Numbered from the stretch's first letter, positions 51,637 through 60,476 are shown. The stretch: DNA of 64,000 bases from Streptomyces sannanensis (GCF_039536205.1 NZ_BAAAYL010000001.1:1984001-2048000); one strand, 5' to 3'. Notes: generated from the sequence alone by a model not told the origin. Made by a program: numbers and translations.

Positions 51637-54600
51637 TCACGCCCCGTAGAACAACTCCTCGACGACTGCCCGCGCGCGCCGGGTCGTGCGCCGGTAGTCG
51701 TCGAGCATGTCACCGACATGGCCCGCTTCGTACCCCAGGTACCTTCCCACCGCCGCCAGTTCACGCGTCTCGGAGGGGAAGGTGTCACCCGGCCGGCCGC
51801 GTACCAGCATCACACCGTTGCGCACCCGGGTCGCCAGCACCCAGGCCTCGTCCAGGATCTGCGCGTACTCCGTGGACAGCAGCCCCGCCGCGTGCGCCGC
51901 GTGCAGCGCCTCCCTCGTACGGGTCGTCCGCAGCCCCGGCTCCACCCAGCCATGCCGCATCTGCAGCAGCTGCACCGTCCACTCGACATCGCTCAGCCCG
52001 CCCCGGCCCAGCTTGGTGTGCAGCGCCGGATCGGCACCGCGCGGCAGCCGCTCCGACTCCATACGTGCCTTGAGCCGGCGGATCTCCCGTACCGCGTCGT
52101 CGCCGAGCCCCTCCACCGGGTACCGCAGCGGGTCGACCAGCTCCAGGAAACGGCGCCCCAGATCCGGGTCACCCGCCATCGGCTCGGCACGCAGCAGCGC
52201 CTGGCTCTCCCAGACCAGCGACCAGCGACGGTAGTACGCCTCGTACGACGCGAGCGTACGCACCATCGGCCCGCTCTTGCCCTCCGGCCGCAGATCGGCG
52301 TCGATCAGCAGCGGCGGGTCGGCCGAGGGCACCTGCAGCAGCCGCCGGATCTCGGTGACCACGGTGTTCGCCGCCTTGGCCGCCTCCTGCTCGTCGACGC
52401 CCTCTCGCGGCTCATGGACGAAGACGACGTCCGCGTCCGAGCCGTAGCCCAGCTCATGACCGCCGAAACGGCCCATGCCGATGACCGCGAACCGGGTGGG
52501 CAGCTCGTCCCCCCACTGCTCGCGCACCACGGCCCGCAGCGCGCCCGCGATCGTGGCCGCGGTCAGGTCGGTGACCGCATTGCCGACCTGGTCCACCAAC
52601 GCCCCGCGGTCCGCCTCCGCGGGGCTCTCCTCCGTCCCGTACGAGCCGATCAGGTCCCCCGCGGACGTACGGAACAACTCCCGCCGGCGTACGCCGCGCG
52701 CCGCCGTCACCGCCGCCTCCACGGTCTCCGCACGGCCGACCGCTGCCATGACCTCCTGCTCCAGATGGTCCCGGCTGCGCGGCTTCAGCCCCTCCGGGTC
52801 GCCGAGCAGCGCCACCGCCTCGGGGGCCCGCAGCAGCAGATCGGGGGCCAGGCGCCCGGCGGACAGCACCCGGGCGAGATTCTCGGCGGCGGCCCCCTCG
52901 TCCCGGAGCAGCCGCAGATACCAGGGAGTCTTACCGAGCGCGTCCGACACCTTGCGGAAGTTCAGCAGCCCCGCGTCCGGGTCCGCCGAGTCCGCGAACC
53001 AGCCGAGCAGCACCGGCAGCAGCGTCCGCTGGATCGCCGCCTTCCGGGTCACCCCCGACGACAGCGCCTCCAGATGCCTGAGCGCCGCGACCGGGTCGGC
53101 GTAACCGAGCGCCTCCAGCCGCTGCCCGGCCGCGCGCGGGCTGAGCCGGGTCTCGCCGGGTGCGAGCTGGGCGACGGCGTCCAGCAGCGGCCGGTAGAAC
53201 AGCTTCTCGTGCAGCCGCCGTACGACGGTCGCGTGCCGCTTCCACTCCTTGTTGAGCTCGGCGACCGGGTCCGCACGCAGACCGAGCGACCGCCCGATGC
53301 GCCGCAGATTCGACTCCTCCTCGGGCACGAGATGCGTGCGCCGCAGCCGGTAGAGCTGAATGCGGTGCTCCATCGCGCGCAGGAAGCGGTACGCCTCGTC
53401 CAGCTGCGCGGCGTCCGCCCGGCCCACGTAGCCGCCCGCGGCAAGCGCGCGCAGCGCGTGCAGGGTCGTCCCGCTGCGAAGCGTCGCGTCCGCACGGCCG
53501 TGCACCAACTGCAGTAGCTGTACGGCGAATTCGACGTCCCGCAGGCCACCGGGACCGAGTTTCAGCTCACGGTCCAGATGCGCGGCCGGGATCGTCTCGA
53601 CGACCCGGCGGCGCATCTTCTGCACATCGGGCACGAAGTTCTCACGCTCGGCCGCCTGCCACACCATCGGCGAGAGCGCCTCCAGGTACTCCTCGCCCAG
53701 CGCCATGTCACCGGCCACCGGCCGCGCCTTGAGCAGCGCCTGGAACTCCCAGGTCTTGGCCCAGCGCTGGTAGTACGCCACATGGCTGGACAGGGTCCGC
53801 ACCAGCGGCCCGTTGCGCCCCTCCGGCCGGAGATTGGCGTCCACCGGCCAGATCGTTCCCTCGACCGTCGTCTCCGAGCAGATCCGCATCATGTGCGCGG
53901 CCAGCCGGGTCGCCGCCCTCAGGCCCCTGCCCTCGTCGGCTTCGTCCTCCCCCGGGCTCTCGGCTCCGCTCGAGCAGGGGGCACCCCCATGCTCCCCGAC
54001 GAAGATCACGTCGACGTCCGAGACATAGTTCAGCTCGTTGCCGCCGCACTTCCCCATCGCGACGACCGCCAGCCGGCACGCCGCGGCATCCTCCGGCGCG
54101 GCGGTACGGGCGATACCCAGCGCCGCCCGCAGCGTCGCCGTCGCCAGATCCGCCAGCTCGGCGGCCGTCTCGGCGACATCGGTCGTCCCGCACACATCGC
54201 GGGCCGCGATGGACAGCAGGCAGCGGCGGTACGCGACCCGCAGCGAGACGGGGTCGACGGCCTCCGCGAGCCCCCGCTCGAAGTCCGCCACCCCGGGGTG
54301 CAGGTCCGCCGACTCGTACATCACCAGCGCGTGCCAGTCCCGCGGATGCCGCGCCAGATGGTCCCCCAGTGCCTCCGAGGCGCCCAGCACCCCGAGCAGC
54401 CGGTCCCGCAACGGCTTGGCGGTGAGCAGCGTGTCCAGCAGCACCCGCCGCTCCTCCAGCTCCTGCGCCTCCACGAGCCGTACCAGCCCGCGCAGCGCGA
54501 GGTCCGGATCGGCGGTCGCACCGAGCGCGTCCAGGAGCACCGGGTCGGACTGGACGGGCGCCATCTCCGGCAGACCCAACAGCCGCTCGGCGGCAGCGGG

Positions 54601-54663
54601 CTCACTGAAACCGTGCCGCAGCAGCCGCGTGAACGTACTGCTCCTGCGCCCCGGCCCGGTCAT
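51637..54663 (-). CDS. glnE: Glutamine synthetase adenylyltransferase/deadenylase GlnE
   Basis: A 1,008-residue two-headed enzyme that adenylylates and deadenylylates glutamine synthetase I in response to nitrogen status. The N-terminal nucleotidyltransferase domain has M-G-K-C-G-G-N-E-L-N-Y-V-S-D-V-D near residue 225 and the C-terminal one M-G-R-F-G-G-H-E-L-G-Y-G-S-D-A-D near 740, each with the S-D-x-D metal site. The ATG at 54663 has GGGAGG upstream. In the N-terminal half, just after V-D-V-I-F-V-G, lies an extra G-G-A-P-C-S-S-G-A-E-S-P-G-E-D block encoded by a palindromic repeat. glnA2 nearby is a related enzyme. Confidence 0.95.
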   Translation of the reverse strand: MTGPGRRSSTFTRLLRHGFSEPAAAERLLGLPEMAPVQSDPVLLDALGATADPDLALRGLVRLVEAQELEERRVLLDTLLTAKPLRDRLLGVLGASEALGDHLARHPRDWHALVMYESADLHPGVADFERGLAEAVDPVSLRVAYRRCLLSIAARDVCGTTDVAETAAELADLATATLRAALGIARTAAPEDAAACRLAVVAMGKCGGNELNYVSDVDVIFVGEHGGAPCSSGAESPGEDEADEGRGLRAATRLAAHMMRICSETTVEGTIWPVDANLRPEGRNGPLVRTLSSHVAYYQRWAKTWEFQALLKARPVAGDMALGEEYLEALSPMVWQAAERENFVPDVQKMRRRVVETIPAAHLDRELKLGPGGLRDVEFAVQLLQLVHGRADATLRSGTTLHALRALAAGGYVGRADAAQLDEAYRFLRAMEHRIQLYRLRRTHLVPEEESNLRRIGRSLGLRADPVAELNKEWKRHATVVRRLHEKLFYRPLLDAVAQLAPGETRLSPRAAGQRLEALGYADPVAALRHLEALSSGVTRKAAIQRTLLPVLLGWFADSADPDAGLLNFRKVSDALGKTPWYLRLLRDEGAAAENLARVLSAGRLAPDLLLRAPEAVALLGDPEGLKPRSRDHLEQEVMAAVGRAETVEAAVTAARGVRRRELFRTSAGDLIGSYGTEESPAEADRGALVDQVGNAVTDLTAATIAGALRAVVREQWGDELPTRFAVIGMGRFGGHELGYGSDADVVFVHEPREGVDEQEAAKAANTVVTEIRRLLQVPSADPPLLIDADLRPEGKSGPMVRTLASYEAYYRRWSLVWESQALLRAEPMAGDPDLGRRFLELVDPLRYPVEGLGDDAVREIRRLKARMESERLPRGADPALHTKLGRGGLSDVEWTVQLLQMRHGWVEPGLRTTRTREALHAAHAAGLLSTEYAQILDEAWVLATRVRNGVMLVRGRPGDTFPSETRELAAVGRYLGYEAGHVGDMLDDYRRTTRRARAVVEELFYGA
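53946..53989. repeat. Palindromic in-frame insertion within glnE
   Basis: CTCCCCCGGGCTCTCGGCTC followed by CGCTCGAGCAGGGGGCACCC, a GC-rich imperfect hairpin that adds about 15 Gly/Ser/Pro codons next to the conserved S-D-V-D metal site region. Confidence 0.55.
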
Positions 54664-54757
54664 AGCGCCGCCTCCCGTCGCCCTCGTGCCGTGTGCTGCC
54701 TCGCCGATCAAGGTCCGGGTTCGAGCCTAGTCGCTGGGGCAGCCATGGACATTCGAA

Positions 54758-55162
54758 GTGATCGTCGTCCCCGTATCCGACCTGGACCGGGCGAAGGGCC
54801 TCTACGCGAACAAGCTCGGCTTCGACGTCGACCACGACACCCGCATCGGCGACAGCGTCCGCATCATCCGGCTGACCCCACCCGGCTCGGGCTGCCCGGT
54901 CGTCATCGGCACGGGGATGCCCCAGGCCGACGACGGAAAGGAGCCGGCCCCCGGTACGTACCAGGGGATGCAGCTCTGCGTTCCCGACATCGCGGCCGCC
55001 CGTGCCGAACTCGTCGGCCGGGGCGTGGACGTCACCCCGGTCCGGCACATCGAGGACGGCAAGTGGGTGGACGGCCCGGGCGGGACCTGGAGCTCCTTCG
55101 TCTCCTTCAGTGACCCGGACGGCGACGGCCGGGTGATCCAGGAAGCCCCGGACCGCCACTGA
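54758..55162 (+). CDS. VOC-family (glyoxalase/dioxygenase-fold) protein
   Basis: A 134-residue vicinal-oxygen-chelate protein: I-V-V-P-V-S-D-L-D-R-A-K-G-L-Y strand-helix start, then Q-L-C-V-P-D-I-A-A-A-R-A-E-L in the second beta-alpha-beta-beta-beta unit, ending F-S-D-P-D-G-D-G-R-V-I-Q-E. The start is odd. Relatives begin about five residues earlier with W-T-x-E-V, and those codons (P-W-T-F-E) are present, but no ATG, GTG or TTG precedes them before a TAG, so the GTG at 54758 or a CTG at 54740 must serve. Enzymatic role unknown. Confidence 0.75.
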   Translation: MIVVPVSDLDRAKGLYANKLGFDVDHDTRIGDSVRIIRLTPPGSGCPVVIGTGMPQADDGKEPAPGTYQGMQLCVPDIAAARAELVGRGVDVTPVRHIEDGKWVDGPGGTWSSFVSFSDPDGDGRVIQEAPDRH

Positions 55163-55356
55163 CGCCACGTCGGCCACACGGTGACGGCTCCGCGTCGGCC
55201 GTCACCGCTGCCGCTCCCGTCGCTTCTTCCCGCTTCCGTGCCTCGCCGGCGGCGGCTCGCCGTACGTACGCTACGGTCCGCAGCCCTGCGGTGGTGCCCC
55301 ATGGCACCGAACGACCTCCGTAGGACCGTCACATTGATTGCGCTACTGGAGGGCCC

Positions 55357-55743
55357 ATGCGAGTCAAGGACTTCGATCACTTGGTGCTCAACGTGGGGGA
55401 CGTCGAGCGTTCGCTGGAGTTCTACTGCGGGCCTCTCGGCCTGGAGCCGGTGCGGGTGGACGATTGGCGGGCCGGCAAGGTCCCGTTCCCGTCGGTACGG
55501 ATCAGCCCGACCACGATCATCGATCTGGTCGACCGCCCACGCGGCGAGTCCAATGTGGATCACATATGCCTGGTCGTCGATCCGCTGGACTGGCGGGAGG
55601 TCATCGATGCGGGCGTGTTCACCGTGCTGGAAGGCCCGGTCGACCGCTACGGCGCCCGGGGTTCGGCACGGTCGATCTACGTACAGGATCCGGACGGGAA
55701 CACCGTCGAGCTGCGCTGGTATCCGGAGGACGCCGGGGAGTAG
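55357..55743 (+). CDS. VOC-family protein
   Basis: A 128-residue VOC protein: F-D-H-L-V-L-N-V-G-D-V-E-R-S-L-E-F-Y with a probable metal His at residue 8, N-V-D-H-I-C-L-V-V second-half strand with another His, and I-Y-V-Q-D-P-D-G-N-T-V-E-L-R-W with the final Glu. This H/H/E set fits a metal-dependent glyoxalase or fosfomycin-resistance-like fold. The ATG at 55357 has GGAGGG upstream. Its substrate is unknown. Confidence 0.8.
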   Translation: MRVKDFDHLVLNVGDVERSLEFYCGPLGLEPVRVDDWRAGKVPFPSVRISPTTIIDLVDRPRGESNVDHICLVVDPLDWREVIDAGVFTVLEGPVDRYGARGSARSIYVQDPDGNTVELRWYPEDAGE

Positions 55744-55920
55744 CCCCCGCGAGCGGCAGCGCGCACCGGGGGCGGGGCAATGCCTGAAGGCCGGGCCTGG
55801 GGTTGGGCCTGCCCCAGGCCCAAACGCCGGCCCCCAGCCCCCAGATCCAGACCGTTGCCAACCCCACGCCCGTACCACCCACCTGCCCCGCGCACCGAGC
55901 GGGCCTCAGCTGCTCGCCGA
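55744..55920. other. Proline-rich non-coding stretch before the hexamer repeat
   Basis: No supported gene. Low-complexity C-rich sequence leads into the GCTACG repeat. Confidence 0.4.
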
Positions 55921-55983
55921 GCTACGGCTACGGCTACGGCTACGGCTACGGCTACGGCTACGGCTACGGCTACGGCTACGGCT
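55921..55983. repeat. Hexanucleotide tandem repeat (GCTACG)10
   Basis: Ten perfect, uninterrupted copies of GCTACG plus GCT. In the forward frame they would read alternating Gly-Tyr, on the other strand Ala-Val, but no credible gene contains them. Perfect copies suggest recent slippage. Confidence 0.95.
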
Positions 55984-56058
55984 GGAACGACACCGTCGCG
56001 GGGCAGCTGACCAATGTCCCCCGGCGCACAGCAGCGAAGGCTCCGGCGCACTGTCCGG

Positions 56059-56229
56059 TCAGCGCAGCGCCTTTGTCATCAGGTGCTCCCTGGTCGTGCC
56101 ATCGGGCAACAAGCCCCCGAGCTCTCCCGTGGCGACGAACCCGTTGCGCCGGTAGAGGGCGATCGCGGGGGCGTTGCCCGGGATCACCGCGAGCTTCAAT
56201 GCCGTGGCGCCCGACTGCAGGGCGCGCCA
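56059..56229 (-). pseudogene. C-terminal fragment of a GNAT acetyltransferase
   Basis: The minus strand from about 56225 reads A-L-K-L-A-V-I-P-G-N-A-P-A-I-A-L-Y-R-R-N-G-F-V, the classic GNAT C-terminal motif, then a tail ending T-K-A-L-R and a stop at 56061-56059. The first two-thirds of the gene are missing; homology ends at about 56229, where a different gene fragment begins on the other strand. Confidence 0.7.
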
Positions 56230-56497
56230 AGGAGATCAGCAACCAGGAACCGGCTGTTCACGCTCGCCTCAAGGAGATCTTCGACGACCGATCGGCCTCG
56301 TCCGGACCACCCTGGACCAGACCGCGGCCGAGGGCCGCATTTCTGCCTCGGCCTCCACCGAGCCGACCGCACGGGCCCTGGTCGCACAGCTGGAGGACAT
56401 GGTGATATCCGCCAAGCTCGGCAACGCCCCTGACCTGCGGGAAGACCTCTGGCGCAGCGCCCTGCTGCTGCGCGGCACCATCACCCATTCGGAGTAG
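56229..56497 (+). pseudogene. C-terminal fragment of a TetR-family regulator, frameshifted
   Basis: K-E-I-S-N-Q-E-P-A-V-H-A-R-L-K-E-I-F-D-D in one frame continues after a shift near 56290 as L-V-R-T-T-L-D-Q-T-A-A-E-G, then A-R-A-L-V-A-Q-L-E-D-M-V-I-S-A-K and W-R-S-A-L-L-L-R-G. This is the ligand-binding end of a TetR regulator. The DNA-binding half is missing and the junction with the GNAT fragment is immediate. Confidence 0.6.
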
Positions 56498-56569
56498 TCG
56501 ACGCGCGCCCGGCGCGATGCGTGGTCATCCTGGGAGACGCCCGAACGGGGGATCTGAGAGGAGCAAGCC

Positions 56570-56809
56570 ATGCGTACACGTCGAATGCTCGGCCTGGGCC
56601 TCGCCACCGCAGCCTTCATGGGCATGAGTGCCATCGGAACCGCGCAGGCCGCCGCGCCCCCCGACCCCCACGCGTCGAAGGCGGCCCACGAGACGACCGC
56701 GGCGAAGTGCAAGGAAGGCGGCGGCACCGTGAAGAAGCACGCCAAGGGGCACGAGTACTGCTCCGGCGGCAAGTACAACAACGAGAAGATCATGGCCAAG
56801 AAGAGCTGA
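56570..56809 (+). CDS. Small secreted protein
   Basis: A 79-residue precursor. R-T-R-R-M-L-G-L-G-L-A-T-A-A-F-M-G-M-S-A-I-G-T-A-Q-A-A is a clear signal peptide cleaved near residue 28. The mature 50 residues are Lys/His/Gly-rich with two cysteines (K-C-K-E-G and Y-C-S-G-G), probably one disulfide. AGAGGAG lies seven bases before the ATG. No family recognised; likely an exported small protein of unknown role. A strong hairpin terminates it. Confidence 0.7.
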   Translation: MRTRRMLGLGLATAAFMGMSAIGTAQAAAPPDPHASKAAHETTAAKCKEGGGTVKKHAKGHEYCSGGKYNNEKIMAKKS

Positions 56810-56853
56810 ACCGACCGGCCAGTACTGAGCCGACCGGCACGTACTGAGCCGAC

Positions 56854-56889
56854 CTCCGGGCCGGCGGTCCACGGACCGCCGGCCCGGAG
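56854..56889. terminator. Bidirectional terminator between the small secreted protein and glnA2
   Basis: A perfect 17-base stem, CTCCGGGCCGGCGGTCC with GGACCGCCGGCCCGGAG, closed by a two-base loop. It sits eight bases from the glnA2 stop and serves both convergent genes. Confidence 0.85.
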
Positions 56890-56896
56890 CATGCGC

Positions 56897-58258
56897 TCAG
56901 AGCACCGGCAGGTTCTTGCGCAGCTCGAACGCCGTCACCTCGGAGCGGTACTCCTCCCACTCCTGGCGCTTATTGCGCAGGAAGAAGTCGAAGACGTGCT
57001 CGCCGAGCGTCTCGGCGACCAGCTCACTGCGCTCCATCAGGTCGATCGCCTCGCCGAGGTTCTGCGGGAGCGGGGCGATGCCCATCGCGCGGCGCTCGGC
57101 GTCCGAGAGCGCCCAGACGTCGTCGTCGGCGCCGGGGCCGAGCTCGTAGCCCTCCTCGATGCCCTTCAGACCGGCCGCGAGCAGCAGGGCGTAGGCCAGG
57201 TAGGGGTTGGCGCCCGAGTCGAGGGAGCGGACCTCGATACGGGAGGAGCCGGTCTTGCCCGGCTTGTACATGGGGACGCGGATCAGCGCGGAGCGGTTGT
57301 TGTGGCCCCAGCAGATGTACGAGGGGGCCTCGCCGCCCGCGCCGGCGGCCCTGGAGGAGCCGCCCCAGATGCGCTTGTAGGAGTTGACCCACTGATTGGT
57401 GACGGCCGAGATCTCGGCGGCGTGCTGGAGCAGGCCGGCGATGAAGGAGCGGCCGACCTTGGAGAGCTGGTACTCGGCGCCGGACTCGTAGAACGCGTTG
57501 CGGTCGCCCTCGAAGAGCGACAGATGGGTGTGCATGCCGGAGCCGGGGTACTCGGAGAACGGTTTCGGCATAAAGGTGGCCTGGACGCCCTGCTCCAGCG
57601 CGACCTGCTTCATGACCAGGCGGAAGGTCATGATGTTGTCGGCGGTGGACAGCGCGTCGGCGTACCGCAGGTCGATCTCCTGCTGGCCGGGGGCGCCCTC
57701 GTGGTGGCTGAACTCGACCGAGATGCCCATCGACTCGAGCATGGTGATCGCCTGGCGGCGGAAGTCCATGCCGACGTTCTGCGGAGTGTGGTCGAAGTAG
57801 CCGGAGTTGTCGGCGGGAGTGGGCCGCGAGCCGTCGAGGGGGCGGTCCTTGAGCAGGAAGAACTCGATCTCGGGGTGGGTGTAGAAGGTGAAGCCCAGGT
57901 CCGAGGTCTTGGCCAGGCTGCGCTTCAGTACGTACCGGGGGTCCGCGAAGGACGGGGAGCCGTCGGGCATCAGGATGTCGCAGAACATCCGGGCCGTGCC
58001 CGGGGTCTCGGCGCGCCAGGGGATGATCTGGAACGTGCTGGGGTCCGGCTTGGCGATCATGTCGGACTCGTAGACCCGTGCGAAGCCCTCGATGGCGGAG
58101 CCGTCGAAGCCGATGCCCTCGTCGAAGGCCTGCTCGAGCTCGGCGGGGGCCACCGCGACCGACTTCAGGAAGCCGAGAACGTCGGTGAACCACAGGCGTA
58201 CGAACCGGATGTCGCGCTCCTCGAGCGTGCGGAGCACGAATTCCTGCTGCTTGTCCAT
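56897..58258 (-). CDS. glnA2: Glutamine synthetase-like enzyme GlnA2 (gamma-glutamylpolyamine synthetase type)
   Basis: A 453-residue glutamine-synthetase-fold enzyme from the ATG at 58258. Signature stretches are G-F-D-G-S-A-I-E-G-F near residue 52, H-P-E-I-E-F-F metal ligands near 130, G-S-G-M-H-T-H-L-S-L, the ATP-site-like N-R-S-A-L-I-R-V-P, and R-I-E-V-R-S-L-D-S-G-A-N-P-Y. The N-terminus (Q-Q-E-F-V-L-R-T-L-E-E-R-D-I-R-F-V-R-L-W-F-T-D) matches actinobacterial GlnA2. The S. coelicolor orthologue does not serve nitrogen assimilation but ligates glutamate to polyamines. It lies near glnE as in other Streptomyces. Confidence 0.9.
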   Translation of the reverse strand: MDKQQEFVLRTLEERDIRFVRLWFTDVLGFLKSVAVAPAELEQAFDEGIGFDGSAIEGFARVYESDMIAKPDPSTFQIIPWRAETPGTARMFCDILMPDGSPSFADPRYVLKRSLAKTSDLGFTFYTHPEIEFFLLKDRPLDGSRPTPADNSGYFDHTPQNVGMDFRRQAITMLESMGISVEFSHHEGAPGQQEIDLRYADALSTADNIMTFRLVMKQVALEQGVQATFMPKPFSEYPGSGMHTHLSLFEGDRNAFYESGAEYQLSKVGRSFIAGLLQHAAEISAVTNQWVNSYKRIWGGSSRAAGAGGEAPSYICWGHNNRSALIRVPMYKPGKTGSSRIEVRSLDSGANPYLAYALLLAAGLKGIEEGYELGPGADDDVWALSDAERRAMGIAPLPQNLGEAIDLMERSELVAETLGEHVFDFFLRNKRQEWEEYRSEVTAFELRKNLPVL

Positions 58259-58698
58259 ATCCACCCATCCTTGCCGGTCACCGCCTGCCCCGACGCGTGG
58301 GGCGCATCGGGGGCACTCGAGCATCCCACCACATGGTTTCCGGCGCGTTGCGCACGCGCATCGGGACGCCGCGCATCACATGGCAGTGCCGCTCACGCCC
58401 ATAGTGCCTGGAGCCCCGGCCCTTGCGGAACACCCACTGATCTTGGCGGTCGGAGCGTCACCGCTCGAGGATCACGGCCGCGGCGCAGCCGGCCGGGACG
58501 GCCACCTGGGCGAGGACTCCACGGACCGCATCCGTTCAGGCGTCCACGCCCGCGGTCCGGCAGGCGATCCCTGTCCGGAGGGCTCATGTGGCATCGGCGG
58601 CTCGTTTCCACCGCCTCCTCGTGACGGACATCGACAAACACCTGCCCCATGGCACCGAACCTCGCTTACCATCTGCGCTCATGGGGGGAGCGCGGCGC
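58259..58698. other. Intergenic region, glnA2 and downstream-gene promoters
   Basis: No credible gene in 440 bases: open frames on both strands are short, Arg/Pro-rich and lack ribosome binding sites. It separates divergent genes and should hold both promoters. No clear GlnR box was seen. Confidence 0.4.
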
Positions 58699-59046
58699 AT
58701 GGGCATCACGCGTCCCATGGCACTGCTGGGTGCCGTGGCGACGCTGCTGGCCGCGCTGTTCATCTGTCTGGCGCCGGGCGGGCACGCCGACGCCACGACG
58801 GACGGGCACCACATCACCCTCGCCCACACGGCCCCCGAGTACGACTGCCCGGACGAACGCGGGGACTGCGGACTCTCCCCGCGGAACACCCAGGCCGTGC
58901 TCACCGCGCCGTCGCTCGACACGCCCGCCTCGGACACCACGCCTCCCGTGCACATCGAGGCGCCGCCCCGCGCCGGAGGGGTGTTCGAGGCCGTGGTGCG
59001 CCCCCGGGCGCCGGGGCTCCATGTCCTTCAGGTGCTGCGGATATAG
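58699..59046 (+). CDS. Exported hypothetical protein
   Basis: A 115-residue protein from the ATG at 58699, which has GGGGGGAG upstream; an ATG at 58681 is possible. The N-terminal helix (M-A-L-L-G-A-V-A-T-L-L-A-A-L-F-I-C-L-A-P) is a signal or anchor. The external part has two cysteines (D-C-P-D-E-R-G-D-C-G) and a Pro/Thr-rich tail. A homologue sits beside glnA2 in other Streptomyces. Function unknown; the context with DUF3105, DUF305 and a copper oxidase hints at metal handling. Confidence 0.7.
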   Translation: MGITRPMALLGAVATLLAALFICLAPGGHADATTDGHHITLAHTAPEYDCPDERGDCGLSPRNTQAVLTAPSLDTPASDTTPPVHIEAPPRAGGVFEAVVRPRAPGLHVLQVLRI

Positions 59047-59106
59047 ACCGGCCGCCCGCTCCCGCAGCATGCCCGGTCCCCATATCCCGGAAGGACGACG
59101 AACACC

Positions 59107-59766
59107 ATGACCACATCCAGCACGAGCAAGGCCTCGAAGGCCGACCGCAAGGCCCGGATAGAGGAGATGCGCCATGCCGAACAGGCACGTGAGCGGCGCA
59201 ACCGCATCATCACGATCACCGTCAGCGCGGCCCTCGTCGCCGGACTCGTCGGCTTCGGCGGCTATGTGCTGAACAAGGAGTCCGCGAAGAAGGAGAAGCA
59301 GGAGGCCCGGGCCGAGGCGCCGGTGAAGGGCGAGAAGTCCTGGGACGCGAAGAAGCTGGGCCGCGACCACGTCACCGAGCGCGTCACGTACCCGATGAAG
59401 CCCCCGGTGGGCGGCGACCACAACCGGGTCTGGATGAACTGCGAGGGGGACGTCTACAAGGAGGCGATCCCCGAGGTGAACGCCGTGCACTCGCTGGAGC
59501 ACGGCGCGGTGTGGGTGACGTACAACGACAAGGCTCCCGCCGCTGATCTGAAGAAGCTGGAGGAAAAGGTCGGCAGGACGCCGTACTCGCTGATGAGCCC
59601 GGTCGACGGCCAGTCCGGGGCGATCATGCTGAGCGCCTGGGGCAAGCAGGTCACCGTGGACGGCGCCGACGACCCGCGCGTGAACCAGTTCTTCACCAAG
59701 TACGTGCAGGGCCCGCAGACGCCCGAGCCGGGTGCGGCGTGCACGGGCGGGCTGGGCGCGAAGTGA
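59107..59766 (+). CDS. DUF3105 membrane-anchored protein
   Basis: A 219-residue protein with a charged N-terminus (K-A-D-R-K-A-R-I-E-E-M-R), one transmembrane helix at about 36-56 (I-I-T-I-T-V-S-A-A-L-V-A-G-L-V-G-F) and an external DUF3105 domain. The domain has Y-P-M-K-P-P-V-G-G-D-H near 100, A-V-H-S-L-E-H-G-A-V-W-V and a single C-T-G-G at the end. The conserved histidines suggest metal binding, not proven. Its TGA overlaps the start of the DUF305 gene, so the two are co-translated. Confidence 0.85.
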   Translation: MTTSSTSKASKADRKARIEEMRHAEQARERRNRIITITVSAALVAGLVGFGGYVLNKESAKKEKQEARAEAPVKGEKSWDAKKLGRDHVTERVTYPMKPPVGGDHNRVWMNCEGDVYKEAIPEVNAVHSLEHGAVWVTYNDKAPAADLKKLEEKVGRTPYSLMSPVDGQSGAIMLSAWGKQVTVDGADDPRVNQFFTKYVQGPQTPEPGAACTGGLGAK

Positions 59767-60431
59767 AGCACACGACCCGTATCCCCCGTACGTACTGGGC
59801 GGCGGCCGCGGCCGTCGTGATCGCGCTGCAATTCGCCGGGTGGGCCGCGTACGACGCGGCGACGGCCGACGACGGGCCCGGGGCGGCGGCCGCCACGCCC
59901 TCCGAGAACTCGGCGGACGCCGGGTTCGCACGGGACATGGCGGTCCATCATCAGCAGGCGGTGGAGATGTCGCTCATCGTGCGCGACCGAACGGACGACG
60001 AGGATGTGCGCCGTCTCGCGTACGACATCGCCAACACCCAGGCGAACCAGCGCGGCATGCTGCTGGGCTGGCTGGACCTGTGGGGGCTGCCCAAGGTGTC
60101 CCCCGGCAGTGAGCCGATGGCCTGGATGGGGGCGCAGACGCACCACGGGCACCATGGGCCGTCCGGCGCCGGCGCGCTGATGCCCGGTATGGCCACCAAG
60201 GCCGAACTGGAGCAGCTGCGCAGGGCATCGGGCAAGCAGGCCGAGATCCTCTACCTCCAGCTGATGACCGACCATCACAAGGGCGGGGTGCACATGGCCC
60301 AGGGCTGCGCCGACCGGTGCACGGTCGACGTCGAACGCAAGCTCGCGCAGGGCATGGTCGACGCGCAGGAATCGGAGCTGGATCTGATGGCCCGGATGCT
60401 CCAGGAGCGCGGAGCGAAGCCACGGAGCTGA
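59763..60431 (+). CDS. DUF305 family protein, probable copper-binding
   Basis: A 222-residue exported protein starting at a GTG that overlaps the upstream stop (GTGA). One N-terminal helix anchors or exports it (Y-W-A-A-A-A-A-V-V-I-A-L-Q-F-A-G-W). The DUF305 domain carries paired motifs F-A-R-D-M-A-V-H-H-Q-Q-A-V-E-M-S and L-M-T-D-H-H-K-G-G-V-H-M-A, plus a His-rich loop (H-H-G-H-H-G). Family members bind copper or sit in copper-resistance loci. The coupling to DUF3105 and the multicopper oxidase that follows fit that. Confidence 0.85.
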   Translation: MKHTTRIPRTYWAAAAAVVIALQFAGWAAYDAATADDGPGAAAATPSENSADAGFARDMAVHHQQAVEMSLIVRDRTDDEDVRRLAYDIANTQANQRGMLLGWLDLWGLPKVSPGSEPMAWMGAQTHHGHHGPSGAGALMPGMATKAELEQLRRASGKQAEILYLQLMTDHHKGGVHMAQGCADRCTVDVERKLAQGMVDAQESELDLMARMLQERGAKPRS

Positions 60432-60476
60432 CCGCCCGACGTGCCCGGCATACCCGGTATGGGTAGGCTGCGGATC

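Noticed and set aside
55921..55983. CRISPR-like array
   Set aside because: Simple tandem hexamers without spacers.
55803..56010. Gly-Tyr repeat protein encoded by the hexamer tract
   Set aside because: No ribosome binding site, and flanking codons are proline-rich non-coding sequence running into pseudogene debris.
58393..58650. Minus-strand gene upstream of glnA2
   Set aside because: Arg/Pro/Gly-rich shadow-type frame without start signal or similarity.
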